A DNA stretch of 64,000 nt from Alentia gelatinosa (lineage: Eukaryota; Annelida; Polychaeta; Phyllodocida; Polynoidae). Where the stretch lies: NCBI GenBank assembly GCA_950022655.1, contig OX465584.1, forward strand, positions 5,217,694 through 5,281,693. Direction: 5' to 3'. Positions 9,905 to 21,340 of the stretch are shown here, piece after piece. A program made the position numbers and the translations under genes. How positions within the stretch are numbered: position 1 is the stretch's first letter; every line of letters begins with the position of its first letter. The notes beneath the pieces are model-generated. The model was not told the DNA's origin and did not search any database. It worked only from the letters and a program-made list of their open reading frames with translations.

Positions 9905-10650
9905 AAGCAACATAGCCGCATGCTACATTTCTCACAGGGTAAATGGTACATTGGCAGCAAGCTATATCTCTCGAGGTGTAAATGGTGGACACTACACTAC
10001 ATTGCCAGCATGCCACGTTTCTCATGGGGTAAATGTTGGACACTATGCTACATCACCAGCATGCTATGTTTCTCGCGGGGTAAATGGTGGACATCATGCT
10101 ACATTGGCAGCATGCTACGCATCTGGCAGGTAATTGGTGGGCACACTGCCAGCATGCTATGTTTCTCATGGGGTAAATGTTGGACACTATGCTACATCAC
10201 CAGCATGCTATGTTTCTCGCGGGGTAAATGGTGGACATCATGCTACATTGGCAGCATGCTACGTATCTGGCAGGTAATTGGTGGGCACACTGCCAGCATA
10301 CTCATGTTTCTCATGGGGTAAATGGTGGACACTATGCTAAATCACCAGCACACTATGTTTCTCGCATGGTAAATGGCGGACACTATGCTACATCACCAGC
10401 ACGCTATGTTTCTAGTGGGGTAAATGATGGACACTACGCTACATCCTACAGCATGCTACATTTCCCATAGGGTAAATCATGGACAATGTGCTACATTGCC
10501 AGCATGCTACGTTTCTCACGGGGTAAATGGGGGACACCATATTACATCGCCAGCATGCTATGTTTCTCATGGGTTAAATGATGGACACTTCACTACATTA
10601 CAAGCACGCTATGTTCTACATTGGGTAAACGGTGGACGCTTCACCATGTT

Positions 10651-11180
10651 GTGTAGAACTCCAATTACATCTTTTTATAAGTTGAAAGTGGCTGTGAATA
10701 CGAAATAAACTAATGCCGACCTTTCATGCATATCACAGATACCCTTTTTCAAACGTTCCTACAATTATTTTGAGGGAGACAAAGGCAATTATAGATTCTT
10801 AAACTGTTCTGCGATATCTTAATGGATCAAAACTTATTCAACCTCGCCAGCGGTAGCATCCTTTGATCTCAATCTGGTCGCTGTACAAAGGTATCTTACA
10901 CAGAAAAGAATGTCACAGATTCGCCGCCACCATTTGATCGGTGAACATCTGAGATCGGTGTCGATGTTTTATGGGCTTAGTGGTGTCAGGTGCACATCTT
11001 AGGAATGATTCGGAGGGCAATCTGGTTTTGGATCGTCTGAGACCCACCAAAGTACTTGGCATGTGAGTAGATACTACCAGACATATACAGACATCTGTTA
11101 GAGTCTACAGATATATTTGATAAGTTTCACAGACTGTTTTGTCAAATTCGGAGGTAGAAAATAAAAATAAAACATATTGA
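10651..11180. other. No gene recognised
   Basis: Unique-looking AT-rich sequence. An AATAAA lies near 10704 but there is no gene before it that I can recognise. Confidence 0.5.
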
Positions 11181-11324
11181 CTTTGTTGGGACATCCTCTC
11201 TTACTTTGTATCTTTTGAGAAAATATTATACTCACTCTACGATCTCGTTTGATATTCTCATCGAAGGAAACGCGGTATGAAGGACGTCCCAACAAGGTGA
11301 GTAAGTTTTACTTTATCGTACCCC

Positions 11325-11500
11325 TCATATAAAGTCCCAGAGGCTTAACATTGAGTTTCCGTATGCCACGCACAGGCAAATGCCACCACATGCCACTCCT
11401 GGAGTTTTGGCTCTGGACTTCACTCAGCTTCGCTTTGCCAAACTCCAGTCGTGGCATACGGTGGCCAAGATTAAAACTCATCCAGTTTTACGATAATATT
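11325..11500 (+). mobile_element. Fold-back element, GTGGCATACGGTGGCC subfamily, internally deleted
   Basis: Head AGAGGCTTAACATTGAG, then CGTATGCCAC. The hairpin pairs CACTCCTGGAGTTTTGG with CCAAACTCCAGTCGTGG around the tip CACTCAGCTTCGC. It ends with GTGGCCAAGATTAAAACTCA. The full-length relatives are at 11640-11850 and, reversed, at 50050-50335. Confidence 0.7.
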
Positions 11501-11639
11501 TAATGAGTTTTATCTTGTATCTTTTGAAAAAATATTAAACTCGCTCTACGATCTCGTTTAATATTCTCATCGGAAGAAACGCGGTACGAGAGGACGTCCC
11601 AACAAGGTGAGTAAGTTTTACTATACTATACTCCTGCGT

Positions 11640-11850
11640 TGTGTGTTGAGGTATGCCACTAGTGGCATACAGAATTGTTTTCACGTAATATTCCAAAATC
11701 GAGGAGACAGGGTAGGATAAAATCAAAACCTGATTCGTTTTAATCTTGGCCACCGCATTCCACTCCTGGAGTTTTGGTTCCAGACCTCACTTAGCTTCGC
11801 CAGTCGTGGCATACGGTGGCCAAGATTAAAACTCACCCAACTTTACGATA
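11640..11850 (+). mobile_element. Fold-back element, GTGGCATACGGTGGCC subfamily
   Basis: Order: TATGCCACTAGTGGCATACA, CGAGGAGACAGGGTAGGATA, GTTTTAATCTTGGCCAC, hairpin CACTCCTGGAGTTTTGG / CCAGTCGTGG with tip CACTTAGCTTCGCC, then GTGGCCAAGATTAAAACTCA. The outer GTTTTAATCTTGGCCAC and GTGGCCAAGATTAAAAC form a second, outer inverted pair. Confidence 0.7.
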
Positions 11851-11949
11851 GTACTATGCTCCCATGTTGTGTTGAGGTATGTGTATAAGGTGGCGTGTGG
11901 GTCGGGGTAGGGAGGCAGGTCGTGAGAGGCGGGGGGAGGGTGGTTGAGG

Positions 11950-12100
11950 TGGATCCTCACCTGTCAGGTGTTTGAGTGGTCGCCTTGATTCACCTGCCCA
12001 CATCACCGCCCGTCCACCTGCCTCTCCTCACCGGCCTCGCTTTGATGTGCACCGCCACGCTACCTGGTGGCGGGTGAGCGGCAGGTGTGAGTGGGGGCAG
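11950..12100. promoter_or_regulatory. E-box cluster (CACCTG/CAGGTG)
   Basis: Five CACCTG or CAGGTG hexamers occur at 11958, 11965, 11991, 12015 and 12082 in a GC-rich block. Such hexamers are sites for Snail/ZEB/E-protein factors. No gene is recognised nearby, so a regulatory role is inference only. Confidence 0.25.
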
Positions 12101-14520
12101 GTATGTTACTACCACGTGTAAGTTGGGTGAGAACCAAGTGACGGACTGCAGCATGGGTAAACAAGACCACTTCTTCGTGGCAATGTGTTGTGGAGCGAAC
12201 TAGATGAGCCTATACAGAAACTGGACAACAAGAGGGATTTTAAGCGGGTTGTGAAACGCTCATTGTCGGGCTATGATTGGACCTAAATGTAGTCCAAAGA
12301 TCATGGTATGAAATCCTATCTGTGGCTATGACATGTTTAGCTTGTATACATATCGTGAAATGATATGGGTCTGCTGTATCTTATCTCATTTCATCACTCC
12401 ATCTCATTTCATCTCACCCTATCCATTTTGCACTATAATGTGTATGTACCAATATTTCTGTGTACTCATTGCGAACGAAGCTCAGTGGAAGAACTACCTA
12501 ATAGTGTAGAACTGACGGGAATAAAAGAAAAAAAATATTTAAAAAACTGGTAAGATGAGCAATGGGTACTTTCCGATGTGCTTACCTATCTCAAATGAAT
12601 TCAATAGCGCGGGGTTTTCGGGTTCCCTCCAGTTCAAATTATAAGTGTTTTATCTCAATGTGTAAGGGAGCCAGAGGCGATGATACATCTGAAAACCGTT
12701 TTCTGATATCTTATTCGGATCCGAAGTTATAGAACTTTGAATCACTTTCTATGAATACACACCAACGGCTCGTGGCTCAACACGGCTCGGCTCCCGGCGG
12801 CTCACCCTATGCCATATTTGATAGGGTGTCCCTCCAATGTGTCTGCTTACACGGAGTTCATGTCTTTTCGTACTGAAATAACTGTCTGCTTATGCGGGTG
12901 TCCGATTACGCGGGGTGTCCGCTTGCGCAAGGTTGTTCGTTTACATGGGGTGAAAATAAACATCTAATAGAGGATAAAATTTCCCTTCCGACCAAAAGGG
13001 TCCTTTAATGCGGGGTTTCTTGTTAGGCGGGTTGTCCGTTAGGCGGAGTTCTACTGTATCTATTTCTCGTGCGTTATATTTTGTCTTTTATCAGAGACAC
13101 TTTTCCTGGGGGTCGTTGAATAACTTGTGCCAGCGAAAGAACAGGGTACAACGAGACCCCGTAGCAGGGATATCGTTTAATGACATTCAAGCTTGCTCAG
13201 CTAAAGATTGTTCTACCTGACCAAAGTTCGTCCATAAGTGTTGAATCAAGTTGAGCTATATCGTCTATGGGTCTCGTTGGCGTACAGAAAAGGGTCTACA
13301 TGTACGATCCTAGATTATTAAACGGGCCCCTGGATTCACCAATCACCTAGTCAATCATTGCGGAAATCTATATGCATTTCTCGCTCTCCCAGCTTAGATT
13401 CTGCACCTTGCTTCCTACCCTGCTTGTATCTCTGCACCGACCTGCCTGTTCGGGGGGGGGGGGGGGGGGTTAGTTTGGACCACTGTTTATTGGTGTGTTT
13501 GGGGATTAATCCATTCTCTCTTCGCTTTACACAGGAAAAAAACGAATTTTATAAACTGAAAATGAAAACAAGGATCTTCTTTAGAAAATATAAAATCTCT
13601 GACTGCTATAACGAAGTTTTGATACACCTAAATATTTCAATGTACAATGACTGCTACAGAATGTTTGTCCACTTTTCCTACCACGCTTTAAATACAAAGT
13701 TATATTGCGTGAGGGAAATCTGATTGTATAAAAACAAAAAAAATGTCAAGCGACATAATTGGAACTATTTCATGTTAATAATTCATATGATAATTCAACC
13801 CTACATTTGGTTGACTCCGTTCAACTTTATGGCTAGCGAAATTGTAAAGGAGACTATAACAAATATACGCATGAGATAAATATTGCTATTAATAAAAAAA
13901 ACTTAAACACAAAAAATAAATACATATAAGAACCAACACACATAGTGTACTTCTAGGAGTCCTGTGCACCAGATGTTTCTGACATAATAACATAACTCGG
14001 CTCATTATAATAACAGTAATACGTATCGCTGTGTAAGCCCCAGCACGTAAGCATCATGGTTAAAGTTGGCTCTAATTGCGGCCATATGGAGAATGGCGGC
14101 GGAATTTCTACCATTAGATTCCAATTTTACCTCAACTTACTCAACGGTTCATACCTGAACAGTAAACAGATGTTCCGTGCACAATAGAAGCTCTTTGTGG
14201 TTTCGGAAAGTCCTTGGGTTTCCAGGTAATTGTACCAGGAACATTGTTTAAATCGATTCTAAAAGGAATTATATTGATGATAGCATATGTATGTTATAAC
14301 TATAATGGAGGTATAATCACACAAAAAAGAGACACAGTTGATTTTATTAACGGTTGTTGTTGCATTGACCAAGATGACAATATGTATGTTATCTTTACCA
14401 GAATTACATTTATATGACGCATATTAGTTGTATATGCGTATGCAGTACTTATTTATATGGTAGTTGATTAAATATACTGAGATTAGTCTATTGTAATTCA
14501 TGTCATTATTTGTGCAGTAT
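12101..14520. other. No gene; degenerate short repeats and an 18-base poly-G tract
   Basis: Around 12820-13060 related phrases such as GGGTGTCCG, CGGGGTGTCC and GCGGGGTTTC recur irregularly, ending in GTTCTACTGTA, which resembles the ACAGTAGAAC end of dispersed elements at 26009 and 36020. A run of 18 G lies at 13452-13469. From 13500 to 14520 the sequence is AT-rich with no gene I can support. Confidence 0.5.
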
Positions 14521-14523
14521 CTA

Positions 14524-14750
14524 TATAGAACGACCTGACCAAGCTCTGCAGGCTACTAATTTAGTGTTTGGTCTGTGTCCTCCTTCGCCATCGAGTTTGG
14601 AGTGCGCAGTAATATAAACGAGGCGATAGCCGAGTGAATATTCTGAAGCCCTCCAAACGAGATGGTGAACAGGGACTCAGACCAGGCACGAAAATGTTTC
14701 TGATTTTATCTTAGCCTGGAAATATTTATCTGTTTATCACCCGTTAAGTA
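14524..14750 (+). mobile_element. Fold-back element, family D
   Basis: Begins TATAGAACGACCTGACCA, the same end as the intronic elements at 49273 and 55968. A long hairpin pairs GGTCTGTGTCC..CATCGAGTTTGGAG (about 14570-14602) with CTCCAAACGAGATGG..GGGACTCAGACC (about 14652-14692), with the tip GAGGCGATAGCCGAGTGAAT. It is followed by GATTTTATCTTAGCCTGG and ATATTTATCTGTTTATCACC. The latter part reappears reversed at 31850-31990. Confidence 0.65.
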
Positions 14751-15136
14751 TGAGTTGCCGTACATGCAAGCCCGATTAGAACGAGTTCCTAATGCTAACC
14801 CTGTAGATGTTTATACCAGGCTAAGACTTTTTAAAAAAAGAGATGGGGTTTTTAACCGTTTTAGGCCCGTACGGAACGAGGCGTTTTGCCGAGGTATAGA
14901 CTTTTTTTCTTTTTCAAAGGTAGATTGTAGGAAGTAGAGTACTGTTTTAATAGCACAGAGCAGATCTACCGTAGAGGAACTAGTATTCTTTTTTTTAATT
15001 GAGTCCACATTTATACACTTATATATACATCTGTACAAATACATCAATACATACTTATATACATGTATATACATAGATAGATATAAAAAACAAACATATG
15101 TATGCAGTTGCATACATAGATACATGTACTATCATT

Positions 15137-15415
15137 AAACATCATGAAACATCATATGATTGTTTATATGATTGTTTATATGGCATGAGTTGTCTTAGCG
15201 ACATGATATCACAAAGTGGAGCTGAGTGATATCTGTTGCAGAAGACAATGAATGGCATATAAAAATTATATGAAATTGAGTGATGTTTAGATTTTTATCC
15301 TACCTTGTTACATGTTTTTAACTTCATATGTCACCAGTGACAAATAAATATTTTATGCCATTACTGTGGCATACAGTTACACCATGTTAAGTCTACGGAA
15401 ATGTATATGAGGGAT
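15137..15415 (-). mobile_element. Fold-back element, family A, minus orientation
   Basis: This is the reverse complement of the element at 8885-9165, with GATATCACAAAGTGGAGCTG then AGTGATATC at the hairpin tip (about 15205-15233), ATTTTTATCCTACC, GTGGCATAC and CATGTTAAGTCTACGGA. The two copies differ at scattered positions, so the insertion is not recent. Confidence 0.75.
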
Positions 15416-15954
15416 AGGATAAATACATATATAGATAGACATGCAAACATTATGTCCATATATAGTTTAAATAACTATTTGCTCAGATCCTAGCTATGTA
15501 GAATTAGGCTCAAGTGGATGTATACCATCCTCAGTTCGTCCTGCAGCCGAAGTTATGCATTAGAACAGACTGGTTAGGCCAGTAGGGCTGACTTCTCTAT
15601 CTGAGGAAAAAGTGCTGGTCAAAAACTTGTTTAAATAGCAAAAACTAGCAGTAAGTAGCATAAATAGCATTCTGCCAAAAAAAATACTGCTGCAGGAATG
15701 TATTATAAATACAGCGGTGATTTTCCATTAGCTATGGTGTTTTTAAAGATTTCTTTGAGGGATGGGGTGCAAATAGTGACCTATCAGAATGGCGGGAGTA
15801 AATATAAGCTCATGCAGAGTAGACTGGCTCCATGCACAAATGAATAATAGGACAGGTATCGCACTGTTTGAAGCGACCTTGAACTTATGCTGGTTTCCCG
15901 GTCATTCTAACTTATTTAGACTTATATAAATTAACAACAATACAAAATAAAGTA

Positions 15955-16630
15955 ATGGCAACCTTTAAGATGTTTCTCTAAATTCAACAGATTTCGCCAG
16001 GCCCTCTAGCAGGGAACCAGCATAAAAACCAACTGGTATTTGTCAGGTACCAGCTCATTGCAATCCCACAATGCACTAAAAATGGCAGGGAGATACGGCC
16101 AAATATGTGAGTAAATAGGCTCACAGGCTAATGTAGAGTGGCAGAGGGAACTATGGGCAGACTTAAACTTAAAGAGATTTTATGTTGGCCAATTATTCAG
16201 TGCTGATGCCAGATCGGTGAATGGAAACAATGTGATATTCAAAATGGTCAGCGATTAATTTGGCTAATACTACACAATAAAACCACCACCGACTGACTTG
16301 GTCAACAATTAAGATAATCAAAATGATTTGATTTCATCGGTAAGGTACAATATTTTAGCCTGACAATTCTGTCGGTATGGACATATGAAATGCAGCATAA
16401 ACAAGGCAAAGACTGCACCCTCATCGACTATATGATACCAGCGTGCAGTCAGTGGCACCACCGACAGACATTTTTTTAGTGCATTGTGGGTTTGCAATGA
16501 GCTTGTACCTGACAAATACTATTTTGTTTGTATTCTGGTTCCCCACTAGAGGGCGGGGCGAAATTGGTTAGATTTAGAGAAACATTCTAATAGGTTATCT
16601 TTTATCTTTTGAAAGATTGCCACAGATAAT
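15955..16630. mobile_element. Element with long (about 140 bp) terminal inverted repeats
   Basis: The left arm (15955-16095) contains TGGCAACCTTT, TGTTTCTCTAAAT, ATTTCGCC, CCCTCTAG, GGGAACCAG, GTATTTGTCAGGTAC, AGCTCATTGCAA and CCCACAATGCACTA. The right arm (16460-16630) is its diverged reverse complement in the same order. About 360 bp lie between the arms, without coding potential. Probably a non-autonomous DNA transposon; clear target-site duplications were not found. Confidence 0.7.
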
Positions 16631-17146
16631 CGGTGTCATTTACATCGGCCAATGGTAAATGGCCTTGTCGGTGTGGAGCGAGTCATTTAGGCGGTGAAAA
16701 CATCAGGAGTGAGTGTCAACGCGTGACTCGCCCGACCTGTGGGAACAGCAAACACCCCGACCATCCCCTGTCAGCCGTGGTGCTCCCACACCCCTCACGA
16801 CGTGGGCCTCTGTTTGCTAATCCCACACCCTCCTAACCCTCTCCTGACGGGGCCTGGTAGCAGCCACACGCTGTTAAATGCCGCACGCCGGACACTAGAC
16901 GTGCTCCAGTCTTTAATGAGGAACATTCAGTGAATTATTACAAAAAAAATCACACTTCTTCGTAGCTATGTACTTAGAAAAACTGTATGGACCATAATTT
17001 GTATGTGTGAACTAAATCTGTTAACTTGTATTATTGTTTTTTGCGAGTGCCTGAAAAACTTGACTTATGTCGAGAGGCACTGAGAATAATAAATTTTTTT
17101 AAATCTGGATAAAATGCATTACAAAATGTAAACTTCCTCTAGCTGT
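16631..17146. other. No gene recognised
   Basis: A GC-richer block (16650-16920) has overlapping open frames with no known protein, then AT-rich sequence. Confidence 0.5.
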
Positions 17147-17460
17147 CCCAGTAGTAGACTTGTTCAAGTCTTTGATTATGGGCATTCATGATTAAACTAA
17201 ATTAAGCTAAAGTATGTTGCAGTGTGACTGGTCCAGGATACCTCCTGTATCGAGGAGTGGTGTACCTGAGAAGAACGGCTTCAGACCACAGTTTTGTGTC
17301 TGTTATCTTCTGAATGAAAAAAAAGAAAGAAACAAATCTGTCAACTGTGGGGTGTAGTGTAGGTGTGTGTGTATGGGTGGGGGGGGGGGGGGGGCAGGGA
17401 GGCAGAGGAGGAAGAGGAGGAAGAGGTAGGACACAGGGACTGGGGCCAGTCTAGCCTGAC
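17147..17460 (+). mobile_element. Degraded copy of dispersed element R2
   Basis: GTAGACTTGTTCAAGTCTTT then GATTATG, a degraded CTGACTGG/CTGTATC region at about 17228-17260, and CAGGGACTGGGGCCAGTCTA at about 17435. This is the order seen at 6905-7320 and 25345-25517. A run of 16 G (17379-17394) and a short GGA-rich stretch interrupt it. Confidence 0.45.
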
Positions 17461-17768
17461 ACCTGACCACCTGTGTAGTGCAGGCCTGTGATATAGCTGT
17501 TGAGAAAATTATCCTTTTCTCTCACATTTAAAGTCTGCCTACGTTTCAATGGTGATAAATAGAGAAGACTTCATTAATTAGCATCATAATAGTGTTTTAC
17601 ATGATCTCGGAAAATATGATGAAGATCGATGTCGAATCAGCTGAGATAAATGACGTTTTAATAGAAAAATAGAAAAACCGAGCCCTGCGGCATTATTTGC
17701 ACTACCCACGGGAGTGCCATTGGTAAGGAAAGGGTTAATCTCAATATACACCTTGCCCCTTTCGTCCT

Positions 17769-18161
17769 TTAACCCTTCAAGAGCCACACATCATTCACCA
17801 TGTACTCATACTACAGCAGGTGCCAGAACCAAATGTGGCCTTTGTAAGGCCCACTTTTTTAGTCAATGTTATTAGATGAAATTACAAACTTAAAAATCCC
17901 AGTAAATCTGTATTTTTTATCAGAACTTTCCCATATTTTGATGACTTACTGGCAACACTTAGGCTAGTATGTCATATACTTTTCATAATTCTTCGATAAT
18001 TTTTCAAAAAGTTACAACGGAAAAAATACAGCATTCTTCATCCCTTCCATACGGGAATGCCATATGGCATTGTCCTGCCACGGCTAGGGGAATGCCATAT
18101 GGCATTGTCCTGCCACGGCTAGGGGAATGCCATATGGCATTGTCCTGCCAGAAAGGGTTAA
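17769..18161 (+). mobile_element. Possible piggyBac-like non-autonomous element
   Basis: The segment is bounded by TTAA (17769-17772) followed by CCCTT, and by AAGGG followed by TTAA (18158-18161). PiggyBac-group elements use TTAA targets and often begin CCCTT. Only five terminal bases match, so the call is tentative. Inside, at 18054-18150, a 35-bp unit holding the palindrome AATGCCATATGGCATT is repeated three times. Confidence 0.4.
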
Positions 18162-18884
18162 GATACTTTAGCGACGAAAAGGTATCCAGTGTAGTATTGC
18201 CGACATTATACCATGTACAAGTCGCTTATTCTGAACTCTGATATATTTTTTATCTAATTTGGGGGATTGCCCCCCCCCCCCCCCCCACCCCCGCCCCCGC
18301 TCCCCTCTTGACTACCCCTTTGAGATATGTTCATAATCTTGATGATTTCAACTGAGTAGTTATAATTAAATCACTATTATTTCCAATACGTATTTTTTCC
18401 TATCATTTTTTAGGGTGAGGGTTTAGCTCGTTCTAGGTAGTATCCTCAACCATTAAAATGTAATTTTTCATGTTCTTTTCATCGCCATATGACATTATTC
18501 AGTGTTACTTACCCCCACCCCCGTAACCTCCTCCCAACCCCCTCCCCCTCATGTGTCAATATTGGCCACCTCACACCCCGACAAGTTTCTGGGGTGTATT
18601 ATTCCAGGTGGGCCTGAATCACTGTGTCACAAAGTTTCCACGAGGGGGCGCCACTAAGTGGGGGCAAACTACTTCCGCCGCCAGGGGGCACATTAATCGG
18701 CAATAGCGGGTTTGTTTACATTCCCATGGCATGACAAGAAGGTAGGGATGTGGTTCTGTAGCCTCAGGCAGGTGTATGGACCTCCAACTTCCCCACCCCT
18801 CACCCCTCACCGTCTAGGTGCTGAATGGTGAATCCCAATCAGGAAACTAGCATTCTGACCTCCGCTATAGATATATATATATTC
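18162..18884. other. No gene; poly-C tract
   Basis: A run of 17 C lies at 18270-18286, followed by AT-rich and then C-rich sequence. No gene recognised. Confidence 0.5.
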
Positions 18885-19064
18885 CAGTCTGGAATCATAG
18901 GAAAGGTCTCGACACACTCTTTGAGGCACGGGGGTGCGACTTTCCTTCAAAAAATATTTGAGGTAATCAGGGCAAAGGGTAACTGGAAATCGTCAGCGGT
19001 TTTCAAATATTTACATAATTCAGAATCAGAGCTGGTAAACTCTTATCTAGGGAATTACTCCTAA
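18885..19064 (+). pseudogene. Tyrosine-recombinase C-terminal fragment (DIRS/Crypton type)
   Basis: The open frame ending at 19064 contains GKVSTHSLRHGGATFLQ, then IRAKGNWKSSAVFKYLH. This matches the C-terminal catalytic part of tyrosine recombinases of DIRS/Ngaro/Crypton elements: an HxLRxGGAT box with the catalytic Arg, a GNW box, and the Tyr in KYL. Only about 60 residues are recognisable. The N-terminal part, the first catalytic Arg and the rest of any element are not seen upstream or downstream. It is most likely a truncated relic. The family signature is clear, but the exact superfamily cannot be assigned from this fragment. Confidence 0.6.
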
Positions 19065-19318
19065 GTACTCGTAATTGTAGTTTGGCGGTATTTTGGTCTG
19101 GTTGTATTCTCGCCAAACTATATTCACTCGTATGTTTATATATTACCTAAATGCCTAGACCTAACTTATATCAATGTATAATTGACATTACTTATACATA
19201 TATAATTAGGCCCCCATTCGCTAAGCACGTATCCATGGTATAGCCACTCGGGGGCGTGGCCTATTGTCGCACACGTCATAGTTCCTTTGATGCGACGGTT
19301 GGGTATCTCCCTCACTCT

Positions 19319-19612
<294 letters not shown>

Positions 19613-20139
19613 AATAATTAACTGCTGTATGGAATTAAACTGAAAAATATGGGTCGTTACTATCTTGTCTGGTTGGATAACAGTAAATTAAGAGAATTCA
19701 AGTCCAAATTCTTTTTACATGGCGTGAACAGTTGCACTCTGTGGTTATGTGTAGAATCTGCCATTATTTTCGGTTATATTTGAGACAGAAAGAACTATGG
19801 CGCCATTTCTAGCTACAGCATACACATGAGCCAGTTTATTATTACTCAAAACTTGTACACTTCACATAGAAACTTTTGATGAGGCGTCATAATGAGTCAA
19901 CATTATGTTATTACTTTTAATTTTCAAGGCAAATTGTCCGATATGCCTTTACGTCTCATGGTATGTCCTCAAACCTTTATATATTAATGTAGGCCCATGC
20001 ATACAAAAACATGCTTCTCAAATCCATAGGGCTATCAAATCGTACAAGTATATAGAAAGGTTTTTCATCTATAAACATGTACATTCTGCTGAAAGATTCA
20101 TCGCGCAAGAATGGGAAGATTCTACTTGATTGGACGGTA
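19613..20139. other. No gene; fragment shared with 59500
   Basis: TTTTAATTTTCAAGGCAAATTGT then CCGATATGCCTT near 19915 resembles TTTTAATATTCAAGCCAAAT and TCTAATATGCCTT near 59510, suggesting a dispersed repeat. Nothing else recognised. Confidence 0.4.
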
Positions 20140-20775
20140 TAGAGCACTGGACTTGTAATACCAAGGTTGTCAGACTAAACGCCCTCCAGAGGTTACTAGC
20201 GTCCCTATTATCGCCCTGGATAAATACAAGTTCCGCTCGCGACTAGCTGGCCTCACCACAACAACATGAACCATAGTTTTCCCATTTGTATGTGAAGAAC
20301 CTGAATGTAATTTCGGAATTATATGTAGAAATAGCTGAAATTTCCATTTCTGACATCGGATTTCCCATTTGAAGATTTATAAAAACTGATAAACTGCAAT
20401 AATTTTGGGTTACGGTTCAAGGTCTATCACCATATAACGTCGGTAACCAGCGCACCCCGGGACTTGTAAACAGACTGTATTCTGGGATACCTCAATAGGG
20501 TCTATGTTGATTCAGGTCCCACTGCAGCCACTTTTCTCCTTCACCCCCAGCAGTGGTAGATTTACTGCTATATCAAAGGCCAATCCTTCTCATACCATGT
20601 CTATGTGGTGTGGGAAGTAAAAGAACTCTCACCTCGATAAATGTGTACGGGTGAGGTTTCTTCCTAAATTCATTTCATAGATTCAATCACCTCCCTTGTG
20701 GTGTAAAAGAACTTTGAGAAAGTCTGGCGAGAACCTGCAATGGTTAACTGGACGTTAAATCAAACCAACGAACAA
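20140..20775 (+). mobile_element. tRNA-derived SINE split by a 330-bp insertion
   Basis: The head (GAGCACTGGACTTGTAATAC then AAGGTTGTCAGACT) ends at about 20174. The body resumes at about 20505 with GTTGATTCAGGTCCCACTGC, followed by AGTGGTAGATTTACTGCTAT and the tail CAATGGTTAACTGGACGTTA. The intervening piece is homologous, in reverse, to 23440-23735. Compared with intact copies (32296-32671) the head and body would otherwise be contiguous, so this is an insertion into the SINE. Confidence 0.65.
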
Positions 20776-21119
20776 AAGTAAAAAAGATATAAAATAGTGT
20801 GTGCTCTGTTACCTATTACCTCTATAGATACAACTTTAACATCTACCAAGAATTGTAGAGATTCTGGTCCATCAGTTCCATTCTCTATTTACACAATGGC
20901 ACCATCAATAAAAAAAATCCAATTACCAGTTAAAATATACCCGATTTGGGGAGTTTCTAATGGCTGTCTCTTGAAATGACCCACTATTTGACACCCTCGA
21001 GTAGATTCGGGTGACTGTAAACAAAGGGGGGCGGATGTCACAGGCATCTTGCCGCTCACAGTCCTTCATTATGACAAATGGACGTGGATTTACTACCTCA
21101 AAAACCTCATTAGTATGCC
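20776..21119. other. No feature recognised
   Basis: AT-rich sequence without supported features; composition turns CpG-richer after 21000. Confidence 0.5.
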
Positions 21120-21340
21120 CTGTACACACCACGCGTCACTACCAGCATTACGACACGCGCACAACATGGCGCCGCCCAGTGGGCGATAATGGGTGTTTAT
21201 AGCTCATTATCGCTCAACAAGCTGAGCCTCGTTTGCAGTTGTTAGGATTCTGCGCGGCGTTTCTCGTGTCAGATTCTCGGTGATAAATGAACAGCAACCA
21301 TGACCATTTTCAAGTTTAAAAGGTATTTTATTTGCTGTAA
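21120..21340 (+). promoter_or_regulatory. Orphan promoter-like block with a YY1-type site
   Basis: CpGs are frequent and ACAACATGGCGCCGC (about 21161-21175) matches the YY1 consensus AANATGGCG. An ATG follows within CAACCATGACCATTTTCAAG and a possible donor AAAAG/GTATTT, which would make an eight-codon first exon. No downstream exon is recognised, so this is only a candidate start of an unknown or non-coding transcript. Confidence 0.25.

Larger units (their letters stand above)
9165..10650 (+). repeat. 51-52-bp minisatellite, interrupted by two MITEs
   Basis: The unit is roughly GCTACATTGCCAGCATGCTA followed by TGTTTCTC, GGGGTAAATGGTGGACACTA. Spacing measured between 10387, 10438 and 10490 is 51-52 bp. 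About 23 units remain once the 297-bp insertion at 9608-9904 is removed. Higher-order duplication is visible: the 10020-10130 block recurs at 10150-10280. Open frames in both strands simply follow the repeat. Confidence 0.85.
11181..11850 (+). repeat. Tandem duplication (offset about 309 bp) that includes a fold-back element
   Basis: TGTATCTTTTGA at 11207 recurs at 11516, followed in both by CTCTACGATCTCGTTT, ATATTCTCATCG, GAAACGCGGTA, GGACGTCCCAACAAGGTGAG and TAAGTTTTACT. Each copy is followed by a family-A/E type fold-back element (11325-11500 and 11640-11850). The second fold-back retains the GGGTAGGATAAAATC segment that the first lacks, so the two are not simple copies after duplication. 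Confidence 0.75.

Noticed and set aside
20797..20979. 60-codon plus-strand frame
   Set aside because: No similarity, no splice or promoter context, and random frames of this size are common in the window.
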